64,000 bases of DNA, taken from CAZJWR01 sp964549765 (GTDB lineage Bacteria > Zixibacteria > MSB-5A5 > GN15 > JAAZOE01). The translations under genes and the position numbers were made by a program. How positions within the stretch are numbered: position 1 is the first letter of the stretch; every line of letters starts with the position of its first letter. Of this stretch, positions 1-8,110 are shown piece after piece. The notes beneath the pieces are model-generated. The model searched no databases. It saw nothing but the letters and a program-made list of their open reading frames with translations, and was not told where the DNA came from. Location: NCBI GenBank assembly GCA_964549765.1, contig CAZJWR010000010.1, positions 18,595 through 82,594 on the forward strand. Direction: 5' to 3'.

Positions 1-233
1 AGAAAAAGATGATACAGAGGCGGATGCATGGTGACCAGCCCGGTAATGGGGTCGGTGAAAATACTCCCGCGTAGCACCCACATCACTTTGGCTTTGACAT
101 AAAGAATATCCGGGCTAAAGACAAAGAACGGCAGGCGATAATACAAAGTCGGCCCGACTATGACGAGCACCAGCAGGCCCAGGATTAGTTCATGTGAATA
201 TTGCTTGATAAATTTCGCCAAACCTATTGCCAT
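1..233 (-). CDS. Partial membrane glycosyltransferase (GT39/ArnT-like), N-terminus only
   Basis: The gene runs off the left edge and only the first 77 codons are present, beginning with ATG at 233. The visible protein has a short basic start, one clear transmembrane helix at about residues 16-33 (LILGLLVLVIVGPTLYY), then an extracytoplasmic stretch. It ends in the motif HPPLYHLFL, which follows an acidic pair (TDP). An acidic residue in the first periplasmic loop followed by H-P-P-L-Y is typical of dolichyl/undecaprenyl-phosphate mannosyltransferase-like enzymes (PMT_2, ArnT-like), which transfer lipid-linked sugars at the membrane. It is divergent from the secreted protein gene starting at 415. 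The substrate cannot be judged from this fragment. Confidence 0.6.
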   Translation of the reverse strand, partial: MAIGLAKFIKQYSHELILGLLVLVIVGPTLYYRLPFFVFSPDILYVKAKVMWVLRGSIFTDPITGLVTMHPPLYHLF

Positions 234-379
234 GAATTTCCCTTGGCCCGAAATCAAAAACCGAACTCAATATCATTCGGAATAACCAACTTAATATAGA
301 AACCGTGATCGATAAAACAAGGATATTTGCCCCCGGCAAAAATCTGCAAACCGGGTACGGCCGGCGTCGTTTAATTGTG

Positions 380-385
380 TATAAT
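380..385 (+). promoter_or_regulatory. Candidate -10 element (TATAAT) for the 415 gene
   Basis: A perfect TATAAT lies 30 bases before the start codon at 415. The matching -35 position has no good TTGACA-like hexamer, so only the -10 box is supported. A GGGAG ribosome binding site at 405-409 gives a spacing of 5 to the ATG. Confidence 0.4.
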
Positions 386-414
386 ACTTCCGATACTACA
401 ACCCGGGAGCCGTT

Positions 415-1686
415 ATGAACAAAGCGCTGACTCTGCTTATTGTATTTCTTTTCACCGCCGGACTGGCCGTAAGCACCCAGGCCGGAATGATCCTCATCCC
501 CATGGACAACACCCAGACCGACCACCTGAAGGCCTACGGCGTAGTGTATCATTGCCTGAAAGACAAAGAGCAGGCCGAATGGCTGCTCAACTACCGGGCC
601 GGGTCGTTTCTGATCAAGGACACCGACGCCAACCGCGACCTTTGTCTGGTGCGCGGTGTGGCCTACCAGCCGATCAGCAACGCCGACATTTCCGACATCT
701 ACCGGACTATCGAGTCGGAAAACATGGAACGGGTGATTCTGGAGAAGGCCCCGGCTATCGCCGTCTACGCGCCGCCGTCGCACGAGCCGTGGGACGACGC
801 CGTCCGGCTGGCGCTGGAATACGCCGAAATCGACTACGATCTGCTGTGGGATTCCGAGGTGATCGCCGGCGATCTCGAAAATTACGACTGGCTGCATTTG
901 CATCACGAGGATTTCACCGGGCAGTATGGGAAATTCTACGCCGCGTTTCATAATCAGTTGTGGTATCAGCAGGAGGTGGCCACCAATGAGGCGATGGCCC
1001 GCAGCCTGGGTTTCAACAAGGTATCCGACTGCAAGAAGGCGGTCGCCGAGCAGATCAAGGAATACGTCCTGCGGGGCGGGTTCATGTTCGCCATGTGTTC
1101 CGCCGCCGAAACGATCGATATCGCGCTGGCCGCCGAAAATACCGATATCGTCCCATCGGAATTCGACGGCGATCCCCCTGATCCCGGATGCCAGGAAAAG
1201 CTCGATTACTCCCAGACGATGGCCTTCACCGATTTCAAGGTCAGTCTCGACCCGATGGCCTATAGTCATTCCGATATCGATACCTATCCCGACCGAATCG
1301 AACGGTTTATGACGCCGGAGGACGACAAATTCTACCTGTTCGAATTTTCCGCCAAGCTCGACCCGGTGCCGACTATGCTGGTGCAATGCCACACGGCGGT
1401 GGTCAACGGATTCATGGGCCAGACGACGGCGTTCCGCAAATCGCTGCTGAAAAAATACGTCACCATCCTGGGCCAGCCGCTGGAATATGACGAGGTTCGG
1501 TATGTTCACGGCAACCTGGGGAAAGGGACGTTCACGTTTCTGGCCGGACATGATCCCGAGGATTACCAGCATATGGTCAACGACCCACCGACCGACCTGT
1601 CGCTGTATAAAAATTCGCCGGGTTACCGTTTGATACTCAATAACGTTCTTTTCCCGGCAGCCCAGAAGAAGGAACGCAAAACATAA
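415..1686 (+). CDS. Secreted protein of unknown function (asparagine synthetase B-labelled family)
   Basis: This 423-residue protein starts with a classical signal peptide (residues 1-23, cleavage near TQAG), so it is exported. The mature start contains MDNTQTDHLKAYG and WLLNYRAGSF. Relatives in FCB bacteria with this wording are, from memory, often auto-labelled asparagine synthetase B, but no PP-loop ATPase or N-terminal Cys glutaminase is visible, so I do not believe that label. The middle part (EYAEIDYDLLWDSE, LHLHHEDFTGQYGKFY, GGFMFAMCSAAETID) resembles a class-I glutamine-amidotransferase-like or ThuA-like fold with a Cys in a nucleophile-elbow-like turn; this is only a resemblance. It is monocistronic, with an RBS 5 bases upstream. 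Function unknown. Confidence 0.75.
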   Translation: MNKALTLLIVFLFTAGLAVSTQAGMILIPMDNTQTDHLKAYGVVYHCLKDKEQAEWLLNYRAGSFLIKDTDANRDLCLVRGVAYQPISNADISDIYRTIESENMERVILEKAPAIAVYAPPSHEPWDDAVRLALEYAEIDYDLLWDSEVIAGDLENYDWLHLHHEDFTGQYGKFYAAFHNQLWYQQEVATNEAMARSLGFNKVSDCKKAVAEQIKEYVLRGGFMFAMCSAAETIDIALAAENTDIVPSEFDGDPPDPGCQEKLDYSQTMAFTDFKVSLDPMAYSHSDIDTYPDRIERFMTPEDDKFYLFEFSAKLDPVPTMLVQCHTAVVNGFMGQTTAFRKSLLKKYVTILGQPLEYDEVRYVHGNLGKGTFTFLAGHDPEDYQHMVNDPPTDLSLYKNSPGYRLILNNVLFPAAQKKERKT

Positions 1687-1907
1687 GGCCGGCGCCTGTC
1701 TCCGCCTTGTCTATACTTCTATTACCCGATGGATCCTTGGTCTTTGGTCATATCAAAATGAAGGCATAATTCTTCGGCCATGTAAGAACATTTGAGGACT
1801 GAAGTTGTTGTAATCTTTAGCAACACTGATTATGGACGCCACGTCTCGTTCGTAGTCACGTAATCCGATTTAACAAGCGTGAAGTAGGTTTTTGAAGGTA
1901 GGGAACT

Positions 1908-2609
1908 ATGGATGCACTCAAATTGATCATCTCTACCCGGCTGAAGGGAAGTCAGGTCGCGGAGGTGCTTGAGGAGTTGGGCACCGAGGTCAAGTACGTG
2001 ACGCTGCGCCGGGGAGATTTCGTGCTGGCCGACCAGTTCGGCGTCATGTATATCAGCAAGGACGATTTCGTCGAACGGATCAAAAAGCGTACTATTTATA
2101 GGGATATACTGGAATTCAAGCGCGAATTCGCCAGCCCGGTCGTTATCATCGAGGGTGAGGATCCGTTCCACGACGCCTTCCTCGATCTGGCCACGATCCA
2201 GGGCGTGGTGCTGTTTGCCTCGGTTCTCAACCGGGTGCCGATATTGACGACGGTCAACGACGTCGAAACGGCCCAGATGATTTTCATGATCGCCGCGCAG
2301 GGGGGCAGCGGTCTGATGTGGCAGCGGGTAATGCCGACCAAGGAAGACAATGTCCTGAATCCGCCACCCATTCCTCCGATCGTTCCCGGCGAGAACGACA
2401 ATGGAAACGGGAGCGGCGATCCGCGCGTCAGCATTATCGCCAACCTGCCCGAGGTGGGACCGTCGCTGGCTGAAGGACTACTGAGCTATTTTGGATCATT
2501 GTCCAAGCTGTTTGCAGCGGACATAAAAACACTCCGGAAGGTGGAAGGGATCGGGCCGAAACGGGCGGAAAAAATCTTCGCCTTCCTCAACGGCAGCGAG
2601 GCGGCGTAA
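1908..2609 (+). CDS. ERCC4/XPF-like nuclease-fold protein with C-terminal HhH
   Basis: This 233-residue protein has an ERCC4-type domain at about residues 1-125: an N-terminal strand, LRRGDFVLAD, then SKDDF and the strand VVIIEG typical of XPF/Hef nucleases. A Pro/Gly/Asn-rich linker (about 150-172) leads to a helix-hairpin-helix pair (about 173-229, LPEVGPSLAEGLL and VEGIGPKRAEKI). The family cuts branched DNA through GDx(n)ERKx3D. Here GD and the final D are present, but the ERK position reads ISK, so the catalytic Glu and Arg appear to be missing. It may be a DNA-structure binder or an impaired nuclease. The RBS is AGGTAGGGA before ATG 1908. It converges on the rml operon with a 2-base gap. 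Confidence 0.8.
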   Translation: MDALKLIISTRLKGSQVAEVLEELGTEVKYVTLRRGDFVLADQFGVMYISKDDFVERIKKRTIYRDILEFKREFASPVVIIEGEDPFHDAFLDLATIQGVVLFASVLNRVPILTTVNDVETAQMIFMIAAQGGSGLMWQRVMPTKEDNVLNPPPIPPIVPGENDNGNGSGDPRVSIIANLPEVGPSLAEGLLSYFGSLSKLFAADIKTLRKVEGIGPKRAEKIFAFLNGSEAA

Positions 2610-2611
2610 AT

Positions 2612-3508
2612 TTATGGCTGATGCATTTCCCGTTTCAGACGAGCAAGATCGTCGGCCATGGCCGGCATCGGCGCGCCCAGATACGCTTCGGTAAGCCGGC
2701 AATCGAGACCGGCGCGAACAGGCCGCCGGGCAGGTCGCGTCGGGCTTGCGGACGTCGACGATAATATGAGCTTCTTATCAAGACTAAAATAATCCGCAAT
2801 CTTACAGGCAAAATCATATCGGCTGACGATATCCCGGCCGCCGACATGAAATGTCCCTTCGGCGTTTTTCGAGAACAATTTCATCGTGATATCGGCGGCG
2901 CTGGGCGCCGCGATCGGATTCGATATCTGATCGGTAAAACCGGGCACCGTCTTGCCGGACGATAAGGTTTCGTAAACATGGCTGAATATATTCGTCCGGC
3001 CCCGGTAATCATACAGCGAGTTCACGCGCACAATCAGATGATGCGGCGATGCCGCCGATACTATCCACTCCGCTTCCAGTTTATGTGTGCCGTAAACGTT
3101 GACCGGATTGGGGAGATCGCCGGGGGAGGGCAACGCGTCGCCGCGCGAGGCGTCATCGGAAAATACATAGTCGGTCGATATCTGAATCATCTTCGAGCGG
3201 GGGAAAACGTCGAGCAGGTTTTGCACGAGGACGACGTTGAGCCGGTGTGAAAAATCCGGCTCGGTTTCACAGCGATCGACGTCGGCCAGGGCTGCGCTGT
3301 TGATGATTATATCGGGGTCGACAAGTGCCGCGAGACTTTTGACATAATCGGGATCGGTCAGATCGCCCACGAAAATATCAGGCGGCGCCGAATCACCGGG
3401 GGAATGATGATAATGCCGGAACAGAATAAAATTATCCGGTACTGTCTCCGCCAGGCGCGTTCCAAACAGCCCCCCGGCGCCCGTTAACAGAATTTTCAAT
3501 TGTTTCAT
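2612..3508 (-). CDS. rmlD: dTDP-4-dehydrorhamnose reductase, RmlD family
   Basis: This extended SDR (298 residues from ATG 3508) would catalyse the last step of dTDP-L-rhamnose synthesis, NAD(P)H-dependent reduction of the 4-keto sugar. It opens with the Rossmann motif ILLTGAGGLFG and has NSAALADVDRCE, QISTDYVFSDD and a YGTHKLEAE catalytic Tyr-x3-Lys, all typical of RmlD_sub_bind. I chose MKQLKIL as the start because it places the nucleotide-binding strand at the usual distance; ATGs at 3520 and 3538 are in frame and possible. It is the last gene of the minus-strand operon rmlA-rmlC-rmlB-rmlD. Confidence 0.88.
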   Translation of the reverse strand: MKQLKILLTGAGGLFGTRLAETVPDNFILFRHYHHSPGDSAPPDIFVGDLTDPDYVKSLAALVDPDIIINSAALADVDRCETEPDFSHRLNVVLVQNLLDVFPRSKMIQISTDYVFSDDASRGDALPSPGDLPNPVNVYGTHKLEAEWIVSAASPHHLIVRVNSLYDYRGRTNIFSHVYETLSSGKTVPGFTDQISNPIAAPSAADITMKLFSKNAEGTFHVGGRDIVSRYDFACKIADYFSLDKKLILSSTSASPTRPARRPVRAGLDCRLTEAYLGAPMPAMADDLARLKREMHQP

Positions 3509-3544
3509 CGGTGAGTCCATTCCACCCGCCGACCGCAAGAGACG

Positions 3545-4576
3545 TTAATTCCGGTTGCGATAGTGCTCGTCGAAAAAACCGTTGTCGGCCTTGCCGGCCA
3601 TAAGCCGTTCCATCACCGCCCGCACCCAGTCCTGATTATCCTGATACCAGCGAACCGTCTCGATCAGTCGTCCATCGAAATCGGCGGTCGGTTCCCATCC
3701 CAGAAGGGCGATTTTGTCCCAATTGACGGCATAGCAGAAATCATGGCCCGGGCGGTCGGCCACGTGTTTGATCAGATTGGGATCGGCATCGAGTATTCGC
3801 ACGAGCTTTTGCGCCAATTCCAGGTTAGTGATATGGTTGCCCGCCCCGGCGTTGTAGATTTGCCCCGGCAGGCCGCGCGAGAAGACTTTCCAGATCGCCC
3901 GGCAGAAATCCGCGATATAAAGCCAGTCGCGCATCTGCGCGCCGTCGCCGTAAAGCGGAACGGTTTCGCCCTGCATGATGCGCCGCGTGAAAAAGGGAAT
4001 AACCTTTTCGGGAAACTGGCGCGGCCCGAAATTGTTCGTGCCGCGAATGATCACGGCGTCGATCTTGTCGGTATTGACCGCGGCCGCGATATACAGGTCG
4101 GCGGCCGCTTTGGACGACGAATAGAAATTCCCCGGTCGAAGCGGCGCGTCCTCGTCACTTGGGTTATGCGGCGAGGTGGAACCGTACACTTCATCGGTCG
4201 AAATCTGAAGGAAGCGGCCGATTTTGTACTTCGCCGACGCCCGCAGGAGGTTCAAAACACCCTCGACGTTATTCTTGATAAACAGTTCGGGCGTGTAATA
4301 GGCCCGGTCGACATGGGTGTGTGCGGCCAGATTGATAATGCCGTCGACGCCGCCCGATACGATGTCATCGACCAGGACCGCGTCGCATATCGAGCCGTGG
4401 ATGAAGCGATGGCGGTCCGATTCGATGCCGCCGGGGATCGTCTCCAGGTTGATCCGGTCGCCGGCATAATCGAGGCTGTCGAGAGAAATGATCTGCACAT
4501 CTTCGACATTGTCGAGCAGGTACCGGACGAAGTTCGATCCGATAAAGCCGGCTGTTCCGGTAATCAGCAGTTTCAT
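3545..4576 (-). CDS. rmlB: dTDP-glucose 4,6-dehydratase
   Basis: This 343-residue extended SDR would convert dTDP-glucose to dTDP-4-keto-6-deoxyglucose using bound NAD. Family markers seen are LLITGTAGFIGSNFVRYLL at the N-terminus, NLAAHTHVDRAYYTP, STDEVYGS, and the catalytic YSSSKAAAD. RGTNNFGPRQFPEK and YGDGAQMRDWLYIADFC are the sugar-nucleotide binding signatures of RmlB. Length is normal. It overlaps the upstream epimerase gene by one base and is followed by rmlD after a short gap, so the genes are surely co-transcribed. Confidence 0.93.
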   Translation of the reverse strand: MKLLITGTAGFIGSNFVRYLLDNVEDVQIISLDSLDYAGDRINLETIPGGIESDRHRFIHGSICDAVLVDDIVSGGVDGIINLAAHTHVDRAYYTPELFIKNNVEGVLNLLRASAKYKIGRFLQISTDEVYGSTSPHNPSDEDAPLRPGNFYSSSKAAADLYIAAAVNTDKIDAVIIRGTNNFGPRQFPEKVIPFFTRRIMQGETVPLYGDGAQMRDWLYIADFCRAIWKVFSRGLPGQIYNAGAGNHITNLELAQKLVRILDADPNLIKHVADRPGHDFCYAVNWDKIALLGWEPTADFDGRLIETVRWYQDNQDWVRAVMERLMAGKADNGFFDEHYRNRN

Positions 4577-5031
4577 CAGCCGTGCCTGATTTCCCAGTCG
4601 TAGATAATTTTGTCGGTATCGAAGGACAGGCGAATTTCATCGGGATGGGCATGATCGAAGAGGCGGTCGGGGCAGTTGAGCGCCAGCGCCGGAATATTTC
4701 CCATTCCCTTGAGCCCATGATAGACGCCCGGTGGAATCTGCACCAGAATACGGTTCTGATCGCCGACAAAAAACTCATCGATTTCCCCTTTGGTAGGGCT
4801 GCCGTCGCGGAGATCGGCCACGACCAGCTTAACCATCCCCGACACGACCGTGAACGAATCGGTCTGTTCGACATGGCAATGCCAGGCTTTGACCACGCCC
4901 GGGTAGACGGCGGTGAGATAGACTTGACCGAATTGAATGAACAGGTCGTCGTCGCTGCGGAGAATTTCGAACAACCAGCCGCGCTCGTCAGCGATGGTCG
5001 TCAGTTTCTTGATCCGGACGCCGTCGATCAT
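4576..5031 (-). CDS. rmlC: Short RmlC-like dTDP-4-dehydrorhamnose 3,5-epimerase (cupin)
   Basis: This 151-residue single-cupin protein belongs to the dTDP-sugar isomerase family. The catalytic-base region reads KAWHCH where classical RmlC has RGLHxQ, followed by KLVVADLRDGSPT and IPPGVYHGL. It is shorter than enterobacterial RmlC (about 183 residues), and the classical active-site Tyr region reads NCPDRLFDHAHPDE, so the Tyr is not obvious. Short forms of this type occur in many rml operons. Its place between rmlA and rmlB, with 4-base and 1-base overlaps, supports the 3,5-epimerase role, though a one-position epimerase is possible. Confidence 0.8.
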   Translation of the reverse strand: MIDGVRIKKLTTIADERGWLFEILRSDDDLFIQFGQVYLTAVYPGVVKAWHCHVEQTDSFTVVSGMVKLVVADLRDGSPTKGEIDEFFVGDQNRILVQIPPGVYHGLKGMGNIPALALNCPDRLFDHAHPDEIRLSFDTDKIIYDWEIRHG

Positions 5032-5771
5032 GCCGGAAATTCCCCCTCCACTTCCTCGCCCTCGCGGCAGATCATCCGTCTGGCCTCGGCCAGGGATTCA
5101 TGGGTCCCGGCGTCGATCCACCAGTGTTCCAACATCTGGTATTCCAGCCGTCCCTGCCGCAGATATTCCGACAGGATGTCGGTCACTTCGTATTCACCCC
5201 GCTTGGACGGTTTGACTTTGGCGGCGATTTCGAACAGATCGGTCGGGAAAAAATAGATGCCGGTTATGGCCCAGTGCGAATCGGGATGTTCCGGCTTTTC
5301 CACCACAGCCGCAAGTTTGCCTTCTTCGATGAGAACGACCCCGAACATTTCCGGCGAGGTGACCTCGCTGAGCAAGACCAGCGCCGAATTGGGCTTGCGG
5401 AGAAACCGCTCCTTGGCGTCTCTGACCGAGCCGCCGATGATGTTGTCGCCCAGCACGACCATATAGGGGCCGACCCGGACATCGGACGGCATCATCTGGA
5501 TCGATCCGGCAATGCCCGGCTTATCCTTCTGGGCGACTATCCGGAAGGATTCGAATTGCTCGCGAAAATTGCCCGTAATGGCGTGATCGAACGCCTCGAC
5601 ATGGTGCGGATTAGTCACCAGCGTTATATCGGACACACCGGCCGAGGCGAAAATCGAGAGGGAATAATAGATCATCGGCTTGCCGCAAAGGTCAAGCAGA
5701 TGCTTGTTGGTATGTTCGGTCAACGGCAACAGGCGCGTGCCTTTGCCGCCGGTCAATATTATTCCCTGCAC
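5028..5771 (-). CDS. rmlA: Glucose-1-phosphate thymidylyltransferase-type nucleotidyltransferase
   Basis: First gene of the rml operon. It would join a sugar 1-phosphate to dTTP to give dTDP-glucose. The N-terminus QGIILTGGKGTRLLPLT is the NTP-transferase signature, followed by NKHLLDLCGKPMIYY, VVLGDNII (metal-binding Asp) and WWIDAGTHESL. I prefer the GTG at 5771, giving 247 residues, because it puts the signature strand at residue 3 as in relatives and has GGGAAA about 8 bases upstream. Upstream in-frame codons up to 5861 would add an unrelated basic extension. The long RmlA C-terminal helices are absent, as in other short family members. Confidence 0.87.
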   Translation of the reverse strand: MQGIILTGGKGTRLLPLTEHTNKHLLDLCGKPMIYYSLSIFASAGVSDITLVTNPHHVEAFDHAITGNFREQFESFRIVAQKDKPGIAGSIQMMPSDVRVGPYMVVLGDNIIGGSVRDAKERFLRKPNSALVLLSEVTSPEMFGVVLIEEGKLAAVVEKPEHPDSHWAITGIYFFPTDLFEIAAKVKPSKRGEYEVTDILSEYLRQGRLEYQMLEHWWIDAGTHESLAEARRMICREGEEVEGEFPA

Positions 5772-5990
5772 GGTAAATTTCCCATTTCTATCAACAAAAA
5801 TGCAATATACGCCAAACTTCCGACCCGCGAAAGCCAAAAAACGCCGACCGAACCATCCCACGGGAGAAATCTCCCGTATCCCGGATCATACCTCCCCGCC
5901 GCGTCGCCCGGACGGAGTAGGAAACGGAGGTAATCGGACGATTATCGCGATTACATCTGAGGTTCAGATTATAGTTGGCCGCGGAAGATA

Positions 5991-6659
5991 CTACTTTCTC
6001 GGGATAATATCCTGATTGGAAAGGTCGGGAACGATCTTGTCCGCGATCTCATCGCCGACCTCCTGGCTGGAACTGGGGTTGGACACTTCGCTCGTGCCCG
6101 ACCAGATCAGCGCGCCTTTACCCTTGGTACTCCATACATCCGTGCGGTCTCTCACGACCGTTTCTGTCTCGACGTAGCCGGGGCTATAGAACTCACCATA
6201 ATAAAAGCCGTAGGCGCCATACCAGTCATCCCAACCGTCCCAGTCATCATCGCCGAAACCGAAGCCCGGTATGGCTCCGACATATCCCGGCTCATAGCTG
6301 GTTTTGATCGTATTGGGAAGGTTCATGGTCACGATGACGCCGTCGAAATTATTCTCCTCCACCGCCGCCATCACCTGCGGCGTGTCCGGCGGCGCGTCGG
6401 GATAGAGCTTATATGACAGCGTTGCCGCCGTCCCGTACTTTTCCAGTTCCCCGGCGAATGTGTCTTCCCAAATACGGCGGTTGGCCGGGTTCTTTTTCAT
6501 GGCGACCACGAGCACGTTGGTCAGCGGCGTGCGCGTGAATTCCGGATTTTTCCAGACGTTGACCAGTTTAGCGGAACTGCATCCTATGAATCCGACGGCA
6601 GTGATAGTGAGTATCCCGATGATTCCGGTCATCCTGACAAAAAACGTGCGATGTTTCAC
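5991..6659 (-). CDS. Lipoprotein, DUF4136-like
   Basis: The 222-residue product has a basic start, a hydrophobic stretch and a lipobox (VGFIGC, Cys at about 27), so it should be a lipid-anchored envelope protein. The mature part reads SAKLVNVWKNPEF...TNVLVVAMKKNPANRR, similar to DUF4136-type lipoproteins (a small alpha/beta fold opening W-x-P, then a strand stating the name of the protein's partner or its own regulation). The middle is very rich in Gly, Asp, Trp and Tyr (residues about 125-165), probably a flexible surface loop. It stands alone, downstream of an untranslated stretch. The role is unknown. Confidence 0.65.
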   Translation of the reverse strand: MKHRTFFVRMTGIIGILTITAVGFIGCSSAKLVNVWKNPEFTRTPLTNVLVVAMKKNPANRRIWEDTFAGELEKYGTAATLSYKLYPDAPPDTPQVMAAVEENNFDGVIVTMNLPNTIKTSYEPGYVGAIPGFGFGDDDWDGWDDWYGAYGFYYGEFYSPGYVETETVVRDRTDVWSTKGKGALIWSGTSEVSNPSSSQEVGDEIADKIVPDLSNQDIIPRK

Positions 6660-7037
6660 GGCGAATCCTCCTCATTTTGCGTCCTTCAGTTCAATCGATT
6701 TCGTATCCAAGTTCCGTTTCTCGAGTCGTTCGCAGACCATTCCGTAAGATTCCGACGAAAACGCATCCTATACCGTCGCAGTTACTGATACGATCTCTGA
6801 GTCACTCCCCGCTAACAGGATATCCCGGCAAATCGGCGCTATCGGCGAGCGCGATTATTCGATCCGCGCCGTGTGCCGGGAATGGGCAAAACAATGGCCG
6901 GAGTCGTCAAGTCGACTCCGACCGAATTCGATTTGCCGATGCGATGCTATTGCCGGAAGAAGAGACTATCGCAGAGCATCTCTATAAGGTGATCGTCGTA
7001 GCTGTAATCCGTCGGCGGACTGGGCGCGAACGGCGGA
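6660..7037. other. 378-base gap without a convincing gene
   Basis: No ORF here has family similarity or a good start. The only structure I see is a 7-bp inverted repeat at 6900-6919 (GGAGTCG, 6-base loop, CGACTCC). It lies about 120 bases downstream of the minus-strand dockerin gene and is not followed by a T-run in either direction. Confidence 0.5.
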
Positions 7038-7904
7038 TCAATCGGCGGACTTTTCAGGGCACTCCGGCGGCGGGCCATTCCGGAAGGCCGCGTAGAGTAG
7101 GTATAGGGCATCGCCGAGATTGAGTACGCCGTCAAGATTGGCGTCGCCGAGCTGCCAGGGATCGGGCGCGGGGCCGCCCCGAAATATATAATTGATCATG
7201 AAGGCAACGTCGACGATGTTTAACCTGCCGTCCCCGTTGGGATCGCCGCAGCGCAGTCGGACCGGCCAGCATCGAGGGGTGTCAAACTCGGGAACAATAT
7301 CCATATTAAAAATATTATCGTCGCAGGCACACCCGTATTCGGTGGTGTCGATACAGATCGTTCCGGCCAGGTCTGGGTCATACTGCGCCGACACCTTAAA
7401 ATGCAACCGAATCATATCTTGCATCGGACCGGTCGACAGTCCGGGGGATTCATAGCTTGAGCTTGCACCGCTGACGATAATCACATCTGATTGTAACTGA
7501 CCGTAAAAATCGCTGATGTAACCACGCACGCCCCAATCAAAGGCCTCGTCAGGGGGATCAAGGCGGCTGCCCGGTGCGATAGTGAATTCTTCGTCGTCCG
7601 GAAGCCCGTCGGGCTGCGGGATATAGTTCATAGCAATATCACCTTCACGGGAAATACGATAGGTGAGGATAAAACCCCAGACGGGAATATCGTTTTCGAC
7701 CCAGATGCGAAACTGGTAATCGCCACCGACATAAATGACATCGACGGGATCAAAAGGATTTCCAGCGTGGACGGCGTCGATATGGACACGGTTTGCGGCC
7801 ACGGCGGCCGATGGAAACAGCAGGCCGGCGACGACGGCGGTCGCCAGAGTCATCGCGGCAATAGAGATGCCGGTGCTTTTTCGGTGAGTTTGGCTACGGG
7901 ACAT
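7038..7904 (-). CDS. Secreted protein with C-terminal tandem dockerin-like domain
   Basis: From ATG 7904 (RBS GGGAGGG nine bases upstream) the product is 288 residues. A signal peptide of about 37 residues ends at AAVAAN. The middle resembles a cohesin-like or Ig-like beta sandwich (VYVGGDYQFRIWVENDIPVWGFILTY), of the kind that describes a quantity between two facing sheets. The last 65 residues are two Ca-binding dockerin repeats, GDPNGDGRLNIVDVAFMINYI and GDANLDGVLNLGDALYLLYA, each with D-x-N-x-D-G and a following helix. Dockerins bind cohesins or anchor proteins at the cell surface; no separate cohesin gene is visible in this window. Substrate and role unknown. Confidence 0.75.
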   Translation of the reverse strand: MSRSQTHRKSTGISIAAMTLATAVVAGLLFPSAAVAANRVHIDAVHAGNPFDPVDVIYVGGDYQFRIWVENDIPVWGFILTYRISREGDIAMNYIPQPDGLPDDEEFTIAPGSRLDPPDEAFDWGVRGYISDFYGQLQSDVIIVSGASSSYESPGLSTGPMQDMIRLHFKVSAQYDPDLAGTICIDTTEYGCACDDNIFNMDIVPEFDTPRCWPVRLRCGDPNGDGRLNIVDVAFMINYIFRGGPAPDPWQLGDANLDGVLNLGDALYLLYAAFRNGPPPECPEKSAD

Positions 7905-8083
7905 GTTAATGGCCCTCCCGACGACGGTGATCGGTGTGTCTCTGATGCCCGTGCAATGATGACAGGTTGTCATTTACATGATAAATGAGATTGACTTTTC
8001 TGTCAAGGATTATTTCGCCTCAACGCCAAGCGGCTGAGGAGCTTGCAAATATTAATCGCAAAATTATAATTACGGGGTCGTCG

Positions 8084-8104
8084 GCCGGCGGCCGTACCGC
8101 CGGC
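8084..8104 (-). terminator. GC-rich hairpin just after glgP (terminator-like)
   Basis: An 8-bp perfect stem (GCCGGCGG / CCGCCGGC) with a 5-base loop lies 7 bases downstream of the glgP stop. There is no immediate T-run on the minus strand, so it may act as an RNA-stabilising 3' hairpin or a factor-dependent stop. Confidence 0.4.
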
Positions 8105-8110
8105 TCACGC

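Noticed and set aside
190..1572. Long minus-strand open frame (460 codons) opposite the exported protein gene
   Set aside because: It is antisense to a gene with signal peptide, RBS and promoter box; its sequence is low in hydrophobic cores and has no family features.
6677..7123. Plus-strand frame of 148 codons between the lipoprotein and dockerin genes
   Set aside because: No RBS, no family, overlaps the end of the dockerin gene; strongly Arg/Ser-rich shadow composition.
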